Origin: Margaritifera margaritifera
Taxonomy: Eukaryota; Mollusca; Bivalvia; Unionida; Margaritiferidae
DNA: 64,000 bases
Direction of reading: 5' to 3'
Assembly (NCBI GenBank): GCA_029931535.1
Contig: JAQPZY010001560.1
Span: 3,038,001 to 3,102,000, forward strand
A program made the translations under genes and the position numbers. Position 1 is the stretch's first letter, and every line of letters begins with the position of its first letter. Below, piece by piece: positions 1-13,721 of this stretch. The notes beneath the pieces were generated by a model that was not told where the DNA came from, searched no databases, and worked only from the letters and a program-made list of their open reading frames with translations.

Positions 1-204
1 ACATTAAAAACACTGACAAAGTAAACCTAGAGTTTTCCTAATACTATTTACATGTAATATAAGCGTATGAGGTGGAATTACATAGGTGTGGAAAATTGAA
101 CACAAAGTGAAAGATGGAGGGACGTAAGAGAAAGAAATTCCTAACCAACATATAAACATACATAAATACATAAATACAAATGTCCTTTTGGGACATCAAT
201 GAAG

Positions 205-281
<77 letters not shown>

Positions 282-2762
282 ATCGCTTCTTCAATGTGTT
301 TTGCTTGATGAGTATAACGATTGCATTTTTAGGTTGGATTTGTAAGGCCTGGTGTTGTCAATACCTTATATTATAATGGCAACGATAAGCACACGCTGTT
401 CATGTATTTTAAATTATACAAGTTTTAAGGATGAAACAGGATGTCAAATTTCATAAATAAGACAAGGAAACACGCGTTGACGTGGAATCAAAGAATCAGA
501 AAGGTGGCCAAATCCGTGAAATAATATTTGTATACAATAATACAAAAATAAATGCAATACTCACTGGAAAAAGAAACAGTGGGCATATAACAAACATAGG
601 CAAATGAGTGATGTTTAACAGTGTACATAAGCAAGAAGATTATTTATTATTAATTAAGGATTTCTTTCTTCGAACAAATATATTCAATGCAGAGAAATAT
701 TAATCAAATATGTGTGGAAATTGTATGAATCATCCAATATACATATTGGTAAATTTCCTCCAAGAACATTGTTCATTGCCCAATGTACAAATGTTTGTGT
801 AAATATAAGCAAAGCTCTTTGTCCTCTGTTTGATGATAAAAAGAGCAGTATGCATTACAGGTTTTGTACAACATAGAAAAGACACAAAATTAAGTATCTA
901 TTGATGATGAAAACATGAAAAGGAAATACCTTGATTTCGTTTGCGTTCTAAAACACCGCATGAAACTATTTAAGGAGAAAATTCATCCGAAAGATTTTGA
1001 GGGGATGTTTGAGAAGAACATGTGTAATTCCTACGCTATGGATTCTACCGGCCTCACACTTGATCATTCCTGAAAACAACATAAGTTTTCCATGGAAATG
1101 CCCAAAAGATATGTTTTCAAAGGAATATGTTTTGTGAAATGTAAATTACGTGGAAATATAAGGAAATATGATACTACAAGGAAATATCATTCTTTATGTG
1201 CGAAAGTGCTCTACGTGTTTAAATTAACATTTTTGTGCCTGTGTGTGTGTGTATTCCTCTTGATGGATTTATATTCATTTCAGTGATTACGTCATTCAGC
1301 AGTGAATAACTTACAATATGAATACATAATCAATTTCTTCAATTCGTACAAATAATTACCTTATTTCATGTGCGAAGCAAATAAAGCCAATGTATTTATA
1401 TGCCTAAAGTTCATGGAAAGATGAATTGTGTAATCTGCAAACATTCTTGGAGAACATAACTGTATGAAGTAATGTCCTCAACACATAGAGTCTTCATGGA
1501 GTACTGGAATATAATGACGGGTTATTTTTGAAAGCTACAGATGTACATGTCCAAGAACATTACAGGTTTTTGTTGTGACATGAGTCTGCAAATTTATATG
1601 GGAAGACGTCTGCAACGATTACATGAATATGTGTCTCAACGTGCATGGTATATACAAAGTTGTGAATTAATAAGACATCACAATCGACAGCAATTTCAAA
1701 TGGGGCCCGACTAAACTTTGCGAAGGCGCATTTAAGATGGTTTTGTTTCATGCCATTTAACATAAAATATTGTTTTCATTTTCTTTTAAATAGTCTAATA
1801 ATCAGGACACCGAGGTCATTATGAACAGATTCACATATTCACGATAATAATTTCTCTATGTAAATATGAACCTTATTAGTCTGTCAGTGAACGTGATAGA
1901 AAGAGCCTTTTCGTCCTGGCCACGTTTATACTAAATTTCTCAAACGTTTTCCTCACATTGGGACTGTATATGACCTTTTGGATAGTCCTGCTATTTTGGT
2001 TAGATAAAGGGTTCGAACTATTTATGTATGTATGTATAGGATTTAGCGGCACGTCAGCATAATATTGGATATACTGTGCCGAGTTAAAGTTAAGTTCTAC
2101 AAATGTATACATAAAGAACTGGAATACATCTGTAAGAAGATAAAGCCTTTCAACAAAAAAAAAAAGTAAACATGTAGTACTTTGAGAGCAATGATAAACA
2201 GCATAAATTCTAATATTCTGTAAAAGTATATACAATAAAATATATGGGTTAAAAAGGATAGAAGGATATAAAGAATACTCAAGTTTTAAAATTGTGCATC
2301 CTGTAAATTGTGTATTCTTTTAAAAAAAAAGTGTTGAGAAGTTCAAATATTTTAGGAAATCTTCATTGTTTTTCTCATAAAAAAGTCAAGGCTCTTTCTC
2401 CGAGAATTCGACACATGATGACCTTATTCAAATTCTTAATGACCGCTGAATGTTCACTGAAAAATTTATGTTTACAATTAGGTAAACAAAAAATATTCAT
2501 TATCTCAATTTGGTGAAAGAATATTTGAGATCTGAAGTTATATTGGGGCCTTATTACATATTTCGGTTCCTGGGGTGAAGAAACTTATTAAAAACCAAAG
2601 CTCTTGAAAAGAAGCTACTTTTCTCTAATACAGACAGGGCTCATAATGCGATCATATTTTTGTTTGATTGCGTAATAAAGCACACTAAATGTGTGAGTAA
2701 AATGTAACGGAGTTGAGAAGAAAACTGCTAAGAATTTCTGGGTTAAAATGTGTAAGACTGAT
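1..2762. other. Intergenic DNA, no gene recognised
   Basis: AT-rich sequence. The only open frames are short and scattered on both strands, without recognisable domains. The single structured item is a (TA)n tract at about 207-281. Confidence 0.6.
207..281. repeat. (TA)n microsatellite
   Basis: About 75 bases of nearly perfect TA dinucleotides. Confidence 0.95.
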
Positions 2763-3550
2763 ACATTTGATCCTGGTTTAGTATATTACTGACACTGTCA
2801 CGTGATTGGCCAGCTATGATGGAGTCAACTGTTATTGTGTATTACAATATATCAGTAATTTTCACTATCAGCCCGAAATGTGTAACACATATTACTTTTC
2901 GAGTTTGTTAAATCCTCATGTATCATTGTGAGAAAAATGAAAAGAAAAAGAAAAGCATAAAATTAAAATTTTACATTCGTGGAGTTTTTCAAGCTACATG
3001 TATGTTAGTAAAAAAACACAACAGCAACAGCAGCAACAACGACAGTAAAAAAACAAAAATAATGAAAATGCTGAAAATTCACAATGTATTGTCCATTTTA
3101 TGCAATCTCATCCCGTCCATATACCCACCCCTCCCCTTGCTAAGCAAACCACAAGAGATCAATATGGAAGATTTAGCATCCGATCAAAGGATTTCAAATG
3201 ATGGAGATGAGACCATCCATTCGGTTTTAAAACCACAATTGAGTTTCTTCGGATCCTTTTTGTACTTCATAGGACAAATATAGCTCTCGACCGCTGAATC
3301 GCAAACTCGGCCCATCATCTCAAAACGGGGCTAGCTGGGCGCTGGGTAATTTTATGCTTTTTTTTAATTTTCATTTTTCTCACAATGATACATGAGGATT
3401 TAACAAACTTGAAAAGTAATATGTGTTATACCTTTCGGGCTGATAGTGAAAATGACTGACATATTATGTAACACACACCAACAGTTGACTCCATCATAGA
3501 TGGCCGATCACGTGACAGTGTCAGTGATATACCAAACCAGGATCAAATGT
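2763..3550. mobile_element. Foldback / long-TIR MITE-like element
   Basis: The left arm (about 2763-2965) reappears in reverse complement as the right arm (about 3345-3550). Both ends begin with a segment containing TTTGATCCTGGTTT, and both arms carry the CACGTGA, GGAGTCAACTGTT and CATGAGGATTTAACAAACT blocks with a few mismatches and small indels. The roughly 380-bp centre has an open frame (2918-3283) that starts inside the left arm and resembles no known family, so I do not call it a gene. No target duplication is obvious. This is a non-autonomous DNA transposon or foldback element. Confidence 0.75.
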
Positions 3551-6230
3551 TTTAGTCATGCACCTGCAGTCGAGCCAAGCGAGGTACAGTAGATAAAGGC
3601 TGAGCGAGGGTGTAATTGTCCAGATTATACTAATTACATGAGCAGAAACTGCACGACCTAGTGTCATTTGAGGGACGGGATTTGGAATAACGTTATCACA
3701 TCTTCATTTAACAGAATAATTTTGGATATATAGCGAGAAACATCATAGAATATTTGCACTTGTACATTATCGTATCGGCGGGTTCTAAAGCATTTCTGGT
3801 TGCAATGGGGAGAACACTATATAATCCTAACAACAATGATATTCAAGTCCATGGGAACAAGGGGAAGGACAATGTTAAGACATGAAACAATAGGAGGAGT
3901 TACGTCCCATACACCTGGCGAGAAAACAACAGGCTACACGCGTTCTGCCTGTACAGAAGTCTCAATGGGTTTTATTTTCTTCGTATAGTATTGATTATTG
4001 GGCAGAATAAAGCCTGAATTTTTCATGAGTTACAATTATTATCAGGGGTTATTAAATCCTAATGTCAATAATACAATAATTACATATCGCATTAGTTTTG
4101 CGAAAACAACTATTGACAAAAAATTAACTACTGTTGTGGGCAGAAACTCAGACGTAACTCAATAACCTTAATGCTCTCGTTGCAAATGTAGATGTATGCG
4201 ATTGTCAAAACCATATGAGCTGATATTAGAAGAATTGTGCAGAATCAATTGAAACTACTTGCTAGGTCTGGATCTATTTAATGACAGCTATATGTATCAA
4301 TGTATATGAATAGCGTGATGGTGATATGCAATTAATGCAATTAATGGATCGTGTCTACGTATTTTCCATGAACAGATGTGTTAAAGGTAAGAGCTAGTAG
4401 AAATACCTCTTTAGTGATGTCAACATAGGGATATGAATGCGCGAAAACCGCCAAATTGAAAACAAAAATTAAAATAATGCGTGTTATGAAGTACATATAT
4501 ATCAGAACAGAATTGATGGGTATTAAGCATGTCACACAGTCATAGCACCATTAATGGCAGGTTTGTTCCTCTCTCATAAATTTAAGATAAACGTATACAA
4601 ATATATGAACGACGCCTGATAATAACGCAAACGACTTTGATCAATTTAAAGAATAATATGTAAACTAGTGCTCTATTTACAGCAGAACAGACTGAATGGA
4701 AATTCATTTTAAAAATACTATTAAAAAACCTACAACAACAATGAATTATGTTTACTTTAATATTTTCCCATTTATATCGCAACTATTCTTACAGTGGCCA
4801 AAATGTCATACCAGGCACGCTAAATCACTAAAAATGTGAAAACGCATAACTATCTAACATGAAGGGAGCACGAAGTATCCTAGGGTGTAATAATTACAAC
4901 TATGGAGTGTACGTAATACAAGCTACACCAGGAATAAAACATCCGTCATGGGCTGAAGACTTGTATTCTCCGTCGCTGTCATTTTTGCACTACATGATAC
5001 TGCGGGCTGTATGCGTAGGCGTTGGTTCACCCTTCGACGCTGACATTTTTAGCGATTCTTGCAATGCAGTGTGTGAGAGTGTTAATACAATTTTAAGTAG
5101 ACTTCTCCTTTGTTAGCGGAGGCTGTTCTAGCATGAATAACTTTTTTTTCGTATGTAAACATTTTCCCATTTTTAAAAAAATTTTAACCTTGGCGTGGGC
5201 GAGCGAATTTCTAACATATTTTATCTGTATTGGTTGGATTTTTACAACGTACATCTTGACTTATTTTATTTATTTTCGTCTTACTGATTATATATCGACG
5301 AATTAGACTTTAATTGACGCTCTTACCTTAATTGACGCTGGTACCTTAATTGACGCTCGTACCTTCTGTTTTAAAAAGATTTAATGGTAACCTTTGAATC
5401 ATTGCCTGTCTTCAATTTTTAGCAAGTGTGAATATAGGTTTGACATGCAATTTGAGGCCTGAATGTAAATTCACTAGAACGAATAATTAATTTAGTGTTG
5501 TATATCATTAATAATATCTCTCACAACCCCGGTATTACGATCTTTTGGGGTTCTGATCACGAATTGATTGAGGGAAACTCAATCACATTGTTTCTACATT
5601 ATTAGATGATCTGCCGATCGATATGATTAGTGATTATCGACTTATGCGTTTAGCAAATTACGCTGAACTTAGTTTGATAAATGTCTGTCTAAGACATACA
5701 TACCATCGAACCAGTCACTTAAAAAAGGCATAGTTTGAGTCAATCCTAATCAGGTGAATTTAGCCATTGTAAGGTGCAATAAGGCGATTGTAATAATATG
5801 AGTAACTGCTTAATAACGGGTGAATTTGTGAATGACATTTAGTGTTAAACGGTCATACGAGTGCATAACTCGTTCAAGTGTAAGCGGTTTCCATCCAAAT
5901 GTAATAATACTAACCTATAATTATATCGAATGCTTTCAATATTTAATCAATGAATGGATACGTGGGACAGGCCTACGCATTTGGCTTTCGAACATTGTTG
6001 AGCCAGAAGTAAGTATTTTAGTCTTTTCTTTTGTTGCGGGTGGAGGGAGGAGGGGGTGACTTCAAAAATTGTGTTCAAACGTTTTGGTTACTTTTGACAA
6101 TGAGCTCTATTAGAAAGAATGTTTGCTTAAGTTTTCATTAAAATACAGTTTTCAAAAGATGACTTGAGATATGTCGATTCATAAGAAATCAAATGTGTCA
6201 CGAAATTGTTGAGAATTGTCTTGTATCACC
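3551..6230. other. Intergenic DNA, no gene recognised
   Basis: No credible coding region on either strand. It contains a short 19-bp repeat present three times at about 5311-5366 (TTAATTGACGCT core). Confidence 0.55.
5311..5366. repeat. 19-bp tandem repeat, three units
   Basis: The core TTAATTGACGCT followed by a TTACC/GTACC spacer occurs three times in a row. Confidence 0.8.
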
Positions 6231-6249
6231 ACATAGGGGTGTTTAAAAA

Positions 6250-6950
6250 GCTCTGAATATTAGTGCGCTGTACAACAAAGTTCTTTCTTAGTAAACAGTA
6301 CGCCACTCCATCCCCTCAAAGTACTTCCCATGCACTTTGACATACTTTCTCAGTCTGAGTATCCAATTATTAAATGCCATTTTGTATTCACTTTTTGGTA
6401 TATTGTCCATGCACTGGAAGTCTGCACTTCCAGCCGAGTGGTGGCTTTCAAATCCTTTGCCCCTCAGCAAATGCTTGATAATGGGATTCAGCCAAAAATC
6501 AATTGGAACTAAACCAGGGCTGCACGGAAGATGTGGCAAAGTTTGGATGTTGTGCTCATTAAGGAAGTCTGTCACGTCGGCGGATTTATGCGCCGGTGTG
6601 TTGTCTTGGAGTAGATGGATACCTCGGGTACCGGTGCGGGGACGGGTGGTTCGGTAGTAGTCCACACCTTTTTGCACCACTTTGAAGGCATTCATATTTC
6701 CAGTGACACTAGCAGGTACCTGGATGGCCAGGCCTTTTGCATCGAAAAATAATGTGTATAAAACTCTCTTGACAGTCCTCCTATGTCAAGCATTTTGTGG
6801 TCTCTGCTCGTTTTTTCTCTTCCAAACGTTATGTTTTCTCTTGAGGCGGGTTCAGAAAAGTAATCACCTGTGACAATCTCATTCAAACGTCTATGGTCAC
6901 TCTTTTCACATTTGGTGAGTTGCTGTTTAGCGATGTCAGATTTGTGTCAT
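6250..6950 (-). pseudogene. mariner-type transposase relic
   Basis: The minus-strand frame at 6288-6695 holds the C-terminal half of a mariner (Tc1/mariner, DDE) transposase. It has an LLQDNTPAHKS segment carrying the second catalytic Asp, a SPGLVPIDFWL segment carrying the third acidic residue, and an IKHLLRGKGFES block. A second minus-strand frame (6692-6886) continues the protein toward the N-terminus with the recognisable TGDYF, FYTHYFSMQKAW and PSRYLLVS blocks, separated by frame changes. The N-terminal DNA-binding half is not visible. The gene is dead and cannot move by itself. The family assignment is firm; the subfamily is not resolved. Confidence 0.85.
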
Positions 6951-9900
6951 TTAAACCTATACAAAAAATAAAACGCTACATTTGGATGTAATTTTTTCTG
7001 TTAAAACAAATTCTGTACCATGGGTTTAATTGGAAAACAATTAAAGATATTGCTTCAAAATTCCCTTTTCATTTGTTTAAATATGTTAAATTGCCTTATT
7101 GACTTGCCACGTTTGTTCATCAGTAATTCCGTAATTCAAAACAAAAGATTCCTGTAACACATAGTATTAAAATATAAAACCCAACATCATGTTTGGAATC
7201 TTTTCTCTGCATTTAAGGTTGTAATTGTTTCAGTTTTGAGGTCAGTGTGCATTTTTTTAAAATTTCAAATATAAATAAGTTTTGTTTCATCTATTTTGGT
7301 CTGTTCAGAAATTTTAATGAACAGGAAGTTCACAGGTGTTGTCGTTGTTATTTGTAAATATACTTGCTTTTGGACAGATGACGATGAGACACGAACAGTG
7401 TTGCCAAATCTGACTCAGTACATTAACACATGTTTATATAAAAACTAATTCAGTAAAACTTTCAAGGCCATATCACAGAAATCTCACTACTGCGTATATG
7501 TTCAAATTAAAAAAGATCGATGCCGATACAAGTACATTCAGAGCAATAAATATGTGTGGATAGGTAGACGTGAGTACTAACTGAAAGGTGAAGATTTGAA
7601 ATGATTGTCTCAAAATCACACATCACGGAGGCGGTGGGGGGTGGGGTGGGGGCCGTGAAAAAGGAAACTCATAATTTGTTTGGTGACAAATTTTCAATGT
7701 TGTGAAAACAGACAATGCAATAAAGTAAAGTCCACGTAAACCATCTGAATTATATGTATGTATGAACGTAGGTCGGAAAGTCGGTATATGTAGGTAGACA
7801 AGAAAGTAGGTCGGTGAGGGTGTACAGTAGGTACGTATGGACGTAGGAAGGTAGGCAGGCAAACAGATGAGTACTTAAGCGGAGGAGTGGATCATGGGCG
7901 GCAAAAAAATATGTTTGTTGAAATATGGCACTTAGATTGTCAAAGATGTTTCAGATAGCGTTCATTTTAAGATCGCCCACGATAATTAAACTGGTACCCT
8001 GTCCTTGCTTATTGAGATGTAAACCTGATATAATAGTATCAAGGGTAGGAATGATCATTTGCAGCTGATATTATTGATGAGTTACTAATAATGTTGTAAC
8101 AAAAGATTTTAATTAAATCAATACAAATGTACTTTTTATGTAAGCAGATTCAAAAGAAATCACGTTGTATATAGATGTACCTGTCGGTGGATATGACAGT
8201 ATATGTAGGTGCACCTGTAGATGGATATCAGCATTGCGGCTGATTTAGAATACTAATATAATTCATTTTAAAAAAGACGTCTGTTATAGTTGTAGTTGGA
8301 ACAGTCATTTTGACCTTAACGGAGAATCCAGTGGTAGAAGCTACTTTGGACTTTATATACATCAATGAATATAGAGTTCGTTATCGCTTGAAAGACACAT
8401 CTTAACCTTAAAGGACAATTTAGTGGTATAAATCTCTTCGGGCAGTTGATATTTAAATGCAGATGAAGTTTTTTTTTATCGCCTGAAGGATTCTTTTTGA
8501 CATTATACATTCTGACCTTATGCGAAAATGTTGTGGTAAATGTCTTTGTCGCGCCCTGGAAACTACAACGTAGACATAGCCTCTGATATATCACGTTTTG
8601 ACCAACTTAAATTTGAATCTACCAGTAACCTAATGTTGATTATGCACTATAGTAATTCTACTAAAGCTGATATCAGTACAATAGTAGCAAAATCTCACAA
8701 ATATCTTTAAAATGAGGATTGTTAATTTTAATGAAGATATTGCAGCAATTAACGGCAAAAATGGTCAAGAAGCTTTGAATATATTTTCCTTTAGTATATG
8801 ACTACCAACGCTAAGTTAATGTGATGATTGGCGATTGTTAGTCATGTTATTAGAAACATAAAAGCAGTATCTGTTATTATATGGATATTAATGGAGTGCC
8901 TTGGTCCATATAAACTTCTATTTTAAAAGTTGTCTGACAACATACCACAGCTATATTGTACTAGGACCTAGTTTACACACCCATATCGTGACTGGGCGAG
9001 GCAACTTAAAAATGACGAGGTTCAGGTTTCGATTTTTGTCAACACTATGTCGACGTTGCTGTGTATCGGATTTCCCCTTTTACCTGCTGTAATTTGTGAT
9101 AAAATGGAATCCTTTTTCGGAAGTAAGAAAGTAAACATTACAATAGTTCAACCACTACAAATATCATACATTTGAGTTGTTTGCTGCTTGCCTATCCAAA
9201 GTTGACAGGTAGACATAACCGCGAACTAATTCACAATTATGTTAGAGTCAGTTTTGTCCATGATGTGTCACCTAGGTTCCATTATTCTTGCACAACATCG
9301 AATGTTTGTGATGACAGAAAGCCCCAATATTGCAATGTCGCCATCCTACTTCGTGCGGAATGATTCGGGGCAATCTGATACTGGCTTCGTGTGTCAGCCG
9401 ATCGCACCAAACATTGGAAGTGTTTGCATAAATCAGATCCGCTCCAGACAAGATAACCATCCAAAATACATTTTCGTTGTCTTTCGTGCACTACATCGTT
9501 TTCGTGACGCACTACGTATAGTAAAATAACAGGCAAAATCATGCTTCGAATAGGACGCTGATCTGAGAGAGATTTTACCGCTAATTTGGTATCAGTAATG
9601 TTCTCTGAAAACAATGTAGCACATCAATGACATTAAAGTAGCAGCTGTTTATCTCAACTGGTGTTCTTGCCTGAGCGGCTCTGATTTTTTTCAAACATTT
9701 CGATCAATTTTTCCAATCGGATGAGATTAAAAGCTAAGGCAGAGAGCCAGAAGTGATCCAAATGCCCGTATTGTAAGATGGTGAGACTTTGATATTGACT
9801 ACCACAGAACCAACATGATGATGTTTGGTTAGCTGGTTGGTAGCCTATCAACACATCAAAGACTATGTTGTGCTGAGGAAAAGAGTGTAAGGTTCCTTGT
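6951..9900. other. Intergenic DNA, no gene recognised
   Basis: Only short open frames with no domain signature. A degenerate GTAG-rich stretch lies at about 7755-7860. Confidence 0.55.
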
Positions 9901-9904
9901 CAAT

Positions 9905-10012
9905 AGCTGAATACATCGTAACAGGCCACCAGGGTTTGTCTGGGCAGCATTCGAACCCGCAACCCACAGAGTTCGGTACCTAACCCCTGACCACAGCGAC
10001 TGGGCGTAGTTG
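9905..10012 (-). mobile_element. tRNA-derived SINE fragment
   Basis: On the minus strand the sequence has an A-box-like GTGGTCAGGGGTTAGG and a B-box GGGTTCGAATGC at tRNA-like spacing, but no tRNA cloverleaf acceptor pairing. This fits the RNA polymerase III promoter head of a SINE rather than a functional tRNA gene. Confidence 0.65.
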
Positions 10013-10574
10013 TTTTTCACAGTCATTGTGATAATGTTTCAGTTTATTGACATAACAATTTTTTTTTTAAATGAGCCAGCTAATACAAACTTTTTCTTTT
10101 CTTCTTAAAAGTTTATATTTTGGCTATGGTACTGTAAAAAGTTGTCATTTAACATTAAAATCTTATCTGTGGGTTTAAAGTTAATAACGTTTCCAAAATT
10201 AAGGTATTTTTAAAGGACAACAAGTATGCGGCTTTAACAACTGCTATTGGACTTTCTCAAATACCCTGGGAAAAAGGACGGTTTTGTCTCTGTACAGGGG
10301 AACACCCGAGTCTTGACCTCACTTGTAAATTATATAAGATCTTTATTCGCCGCCATTATGGCAAAGATAAGATTAATTTAAAATGTGCAGATTTCAAAGG
10401 GGGACCTTTATGTCATGAAGTCAATGTGTCATAGCTTTTATTCATCAGTGACAGTTTCACCTAATATTCGTCGAAGTAATACGAGAAAAAATCGAGGAAT
10501 TTAACAGTATGCTGCCGTTTGGTAAACTGAGGTTTTTCATACTATTGAATTAGAAGAAAGAGGTTTTTGAGAGA

Positions 10575-10576
<2 letters not shown>

Positions 10577-10627
<51 letters not shown>
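10577..10627. repeat. (TA)n microsatellite
   Basis: About 50 bases of uninterrupted AT dinucleotides. Confidence 0.95.
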
Positions 10628-10629
<2 letters not shown>

Positions 10630-10838
10630 GACACCAATATAATCAAGCAACTTATTAGGTGTTATGTGTGTATATATGAATGCATGTGCAACCAAAAAAT
10701 TCACAGGTGCAACAATTTACAAGCGCTCGATGCATCAAGCATTGTATAAGTGATTTTATGCTTTAAAAAAAGAAGAAGAAAAAAAAAGAAAAAAACAATA
10801 CGGGGTCCCCGCAGATAGTGTGGTTATTCTTTAAAGGC

Positions 10839-10962
10839 TTACAAGCCCATCTATCAAGTACTTTCAAAATAGAGATAATATGCAAAGTCATTGTTCTACA
10901 TTACAAGCCCATCTATTAAGTACATTCAAAATAGAGATAATATGCAAAGTCGTTGTTCTACA
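10839..10962. repeat. 62-bp tandem duplication
   Basis: Two adjacent 62-bp units that start TTACAAGCCCATCTAT and end GTTGTTCTACA or CATTGTTCTACA. They differ at only a few positions, so the duplication is fairly recent. Confidence 0.9.
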
Positions 10963-11849
10963 TATAAAACTAAAGTCAGTGCCATATATTTGGAATAAGA
11001 AAAGTTACCCGATTAATATTGGTCACTATTCACAAACAATTGTCAATATACCAGGTTACATTAGTTATTAAATACAAGCTTGAATTGCTCGCTGTGTCAG
11101 AGGCAAAAGCAGGTTTTGCACTATTGTTATATTGCTCTATATGTAATGGTTGTGATGGTGATTGTCTGTGTATTATAGTGGTAATAGCTGCTTATACACA
11201 CACACATACATACATACATACATATACATACGTACGTACATACCAACATACGTTCTTCTTAGAAGGTGTGTAAAGGAGAATTAGGGGTACTTGGTATTAC
11301 TATATTCAATACTGCATATCAACTGAACGGGGTTAATGACTTGGTTTTTCCACCAAAATGTCAAAATGTGCAAAATTGTTGTCTGGTCAGTGTTGTAAGC
11401 TTACAATGTATGCAGAATTCTTAAGCAGTTGGTGGTAGTCATCCTAAACAAACGTAATCACTGGCACTTTTATATACTTCAAATTCTGCCCCACCACCCA
11501 CTCCCTCAAACATTTAGAGTGGGCCCCATCAAATTAATGTAAAGCGGGATTTTGCTCCCTCAATGCTCGCCCAACCCGACCCCACCCCACCCCCACTCCG
11601 CAATATGGGGGCGGTAGTCACGCCACTGATTATGGATTATAAATATAAAGCTATCGCCAAAAAATATGTGCAAAAAGTATTTTGACAGAGTTTAGTTTTG
11701 ACTCATGCAAAGCAATTATTTTCGACCTTAAAATGATTAACTGACTTATTTACAACTATTGGGGCTTTTGTGCAGGATTCTGTTGAAGGTTAAACGTATT
11801 AATTGTATTGAACCCCATATGCTAATAGAAACCTGAAATCGGTCTTTTT

Positions 11850-12160
11850 TATTGTGTGTATAAATTGCGAACGCGATTTGCTATACAATCTGATAAGAAG
11901 TACTCAGCAGTCTTGAATACGAGGCCTTGTCTTTACTTGTATGCAATGCGAACCATCCAAAAAGAACTTCAGTGGCATTTAAATTTCAATAGGCACTAAT
12001 ATAAACTTTGACTCGGTCTGTTTTATTGTGCGTATAAATTATGAAAATAGTTTGCTGTACTATCAGATAAGGAGCACGCAACAGTTCTGAAGGCTTGTGT
12101 ATAAATTATGAAAATAATTTGCTGTATTATTAGATAAGGAGTACGCAACAGTTCTGAATG
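11850..12160. repeat. Three diverged ~60-bp repeats
   Basis: Copies at about 11850-11910, 12025-12090 and 12095-12158 share TATAAATT, ATTTGCT, AGATAAGGAG and GCAACAGTTCTGA. The last two are nearly adjacent and the closest to each other. Confidence 0.75.
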
Positions 12161-12661
12161 CCTTGCCTCTCTACCTGTACACATGTTAACAATCCAAAAA
12201 GAACTTTATCACGACCGTAACATTATTACGTTAGATTCAAGTGTCTGCACTAAATGTGACCAGTACAGTGTGTTAACAATACTTGAATACACTATACAAC
12301 TACACTATCTAATGTAATCAAGACAAACGATATGGTAAAGGGTAAAGTTTCCAATGCATTATATTAATGCCGTCTTTCCAGGACGACGGTTTTTACGATC
12401 ATTAGCAAATATGACGCTTGACCTGCGCACAGCTTGCAAAACTGGCTTTGGAGAATCATACACTTCGATTCGATAAAATCGCACTTTAGTTAGTAGTGCA
12501 GGTACGGACCAATTTGATAAGTAACCTGCCGATTGGAAAAAAAAGGCTGAAGTCAATGGTCACTCAGAACTTGTCGGCTTTTGTGTATTTCCACCTGAAA
12601 CAATAGCGGATTTTTTTCCATTGCGAATCTCACCCGTGTCAATGCCTTCTTTTAATATTGC

Positions 12662-12823
12662 CATAAACGTCTTGTGCCATTGCCTTGTCATAAACGTCTT
12701 GTGTCATTGCCTGGTCATAAATGTTTTGTGTCATTGCCTTGTCATAAACGTCTTGTGTCATTGCCTTGTCATAAACGTCTTGTGTCATTGCCTTGTCATA
12801 AACGTCTTGTGCCATTGCCTTGG
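12662..12823. repeat. 27-bp minisatellite, six units
   Basis: Six tandem 27-bp units (CATAAACGTCTTGTGTCA core). Because 27 is a multiple of three, open frames pass through the array on both strands; these are repeat artefacts and not evidence for a gene. Confidence 0.95.
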
Positions 12824-13673
12824 TATGATTAACAAGTAATATTAGCTTTTCTTTAAAACAAAAAATCAAAAGAACAAAACAAACCCAGAAAAAAAACAGA
12901 TAATAAAAAATTGCCATCAATTGACCACATTAACTAATTTATATAACGCTTTGGTATTATTTTTTTTCATCCTTTTTGTAGATCAGGTGTTGTCTGGATT
13001 GAAGCACAAGAATATAAAAGAGTGAACACTAGAGCCCTGCTTGATATTATATGACCTCTAAATATACTCATGATGCACTGCTACTCGGAGTCTGTTCCCG
13101 CATTTGCACTGAATATATTTTAAATTGTTTTAAATGATATCCACATGTTCCATTATTATTTGAAAATGCATGCTCGTATATTTATGCCATTGCTCTCCAG
13201 CAAACAGTCTTTTTATAAGACTTCTATCATATTACAAAATCGTATATCCTGAAAATACGTTATAAACTTTTCTTTAAAGGTAAATAGATTCACCACAAAC
13301 TTTCTTCAGTAACGTCCCTGGTATTACCCTATTCATCTATTGGTTTCGAAAGGGAACCAAATTGGTTCACCTAAAGGACGGCAAGCTTTTAAAATATCTA
13401 ATACTTCTAATACAGTTCATCAAGGCTCAGCGTAAAAACTAATGTATCACCCTTTATGTCGCTGGGTGTGATGAATGAAAAACAAAATGTGGTTTTGAAT
13501 CTTATAACTTTCTGACGAAATCATGATTATTCCGTAGAAAGCAAGAAGCCTGTCTACAGCAAAGATGGCAATATATCTAGAACTGTTTGACTTACTTGTG
13601 AAATGCAAGTCAGCACCGTTGGGGAAATAAAAGTTACAACTTTAAGTTTTGGTTTGGAAACTAGAGTTGTTTA

Positions 13674-13721
13674 AAACTCGTACGTCAAAATATAGCTAAA
13701 CTCGTACGTCAAAATATAGCT
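13674..13721. repeat. 24-bp tandem duplication
   Basis: Two adjacent copies of a unit containing CTCGTACGTCAAAATATAGC. Confidence 0.85.

Larger units (their letters stand above)
10013..12661. other. Intergenic DNA with local duplications
   Basis: No gene recognised. It contains a (TA)n tract (10577-10627), a 62-bp tandem duplication (10839-10962), an imperfect CATA tract (about 11193-11250) and three diverged copies of a ~60-bp block between 11850 and 12160. Confidence 0.55.

Noticed and set aside
9905..10012. tRNA gene
   Set aside because: Box A and box B are present, but the acceptor and arm pairings of a real tRNA are missing; it fits a SINE head. The same holds for 20905, 25228, 39690, 56898 and 63068.
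11450..11630. Possible hAT MITE ending in CACGCCACTG
   Set aside because: Only one end is recognisable; no partner TIR or duplication was found.
12639..12920. 93-codon minus-strand and 72-codon plus-strand frames
   Set aside because: Both are products of the 27-bp array.
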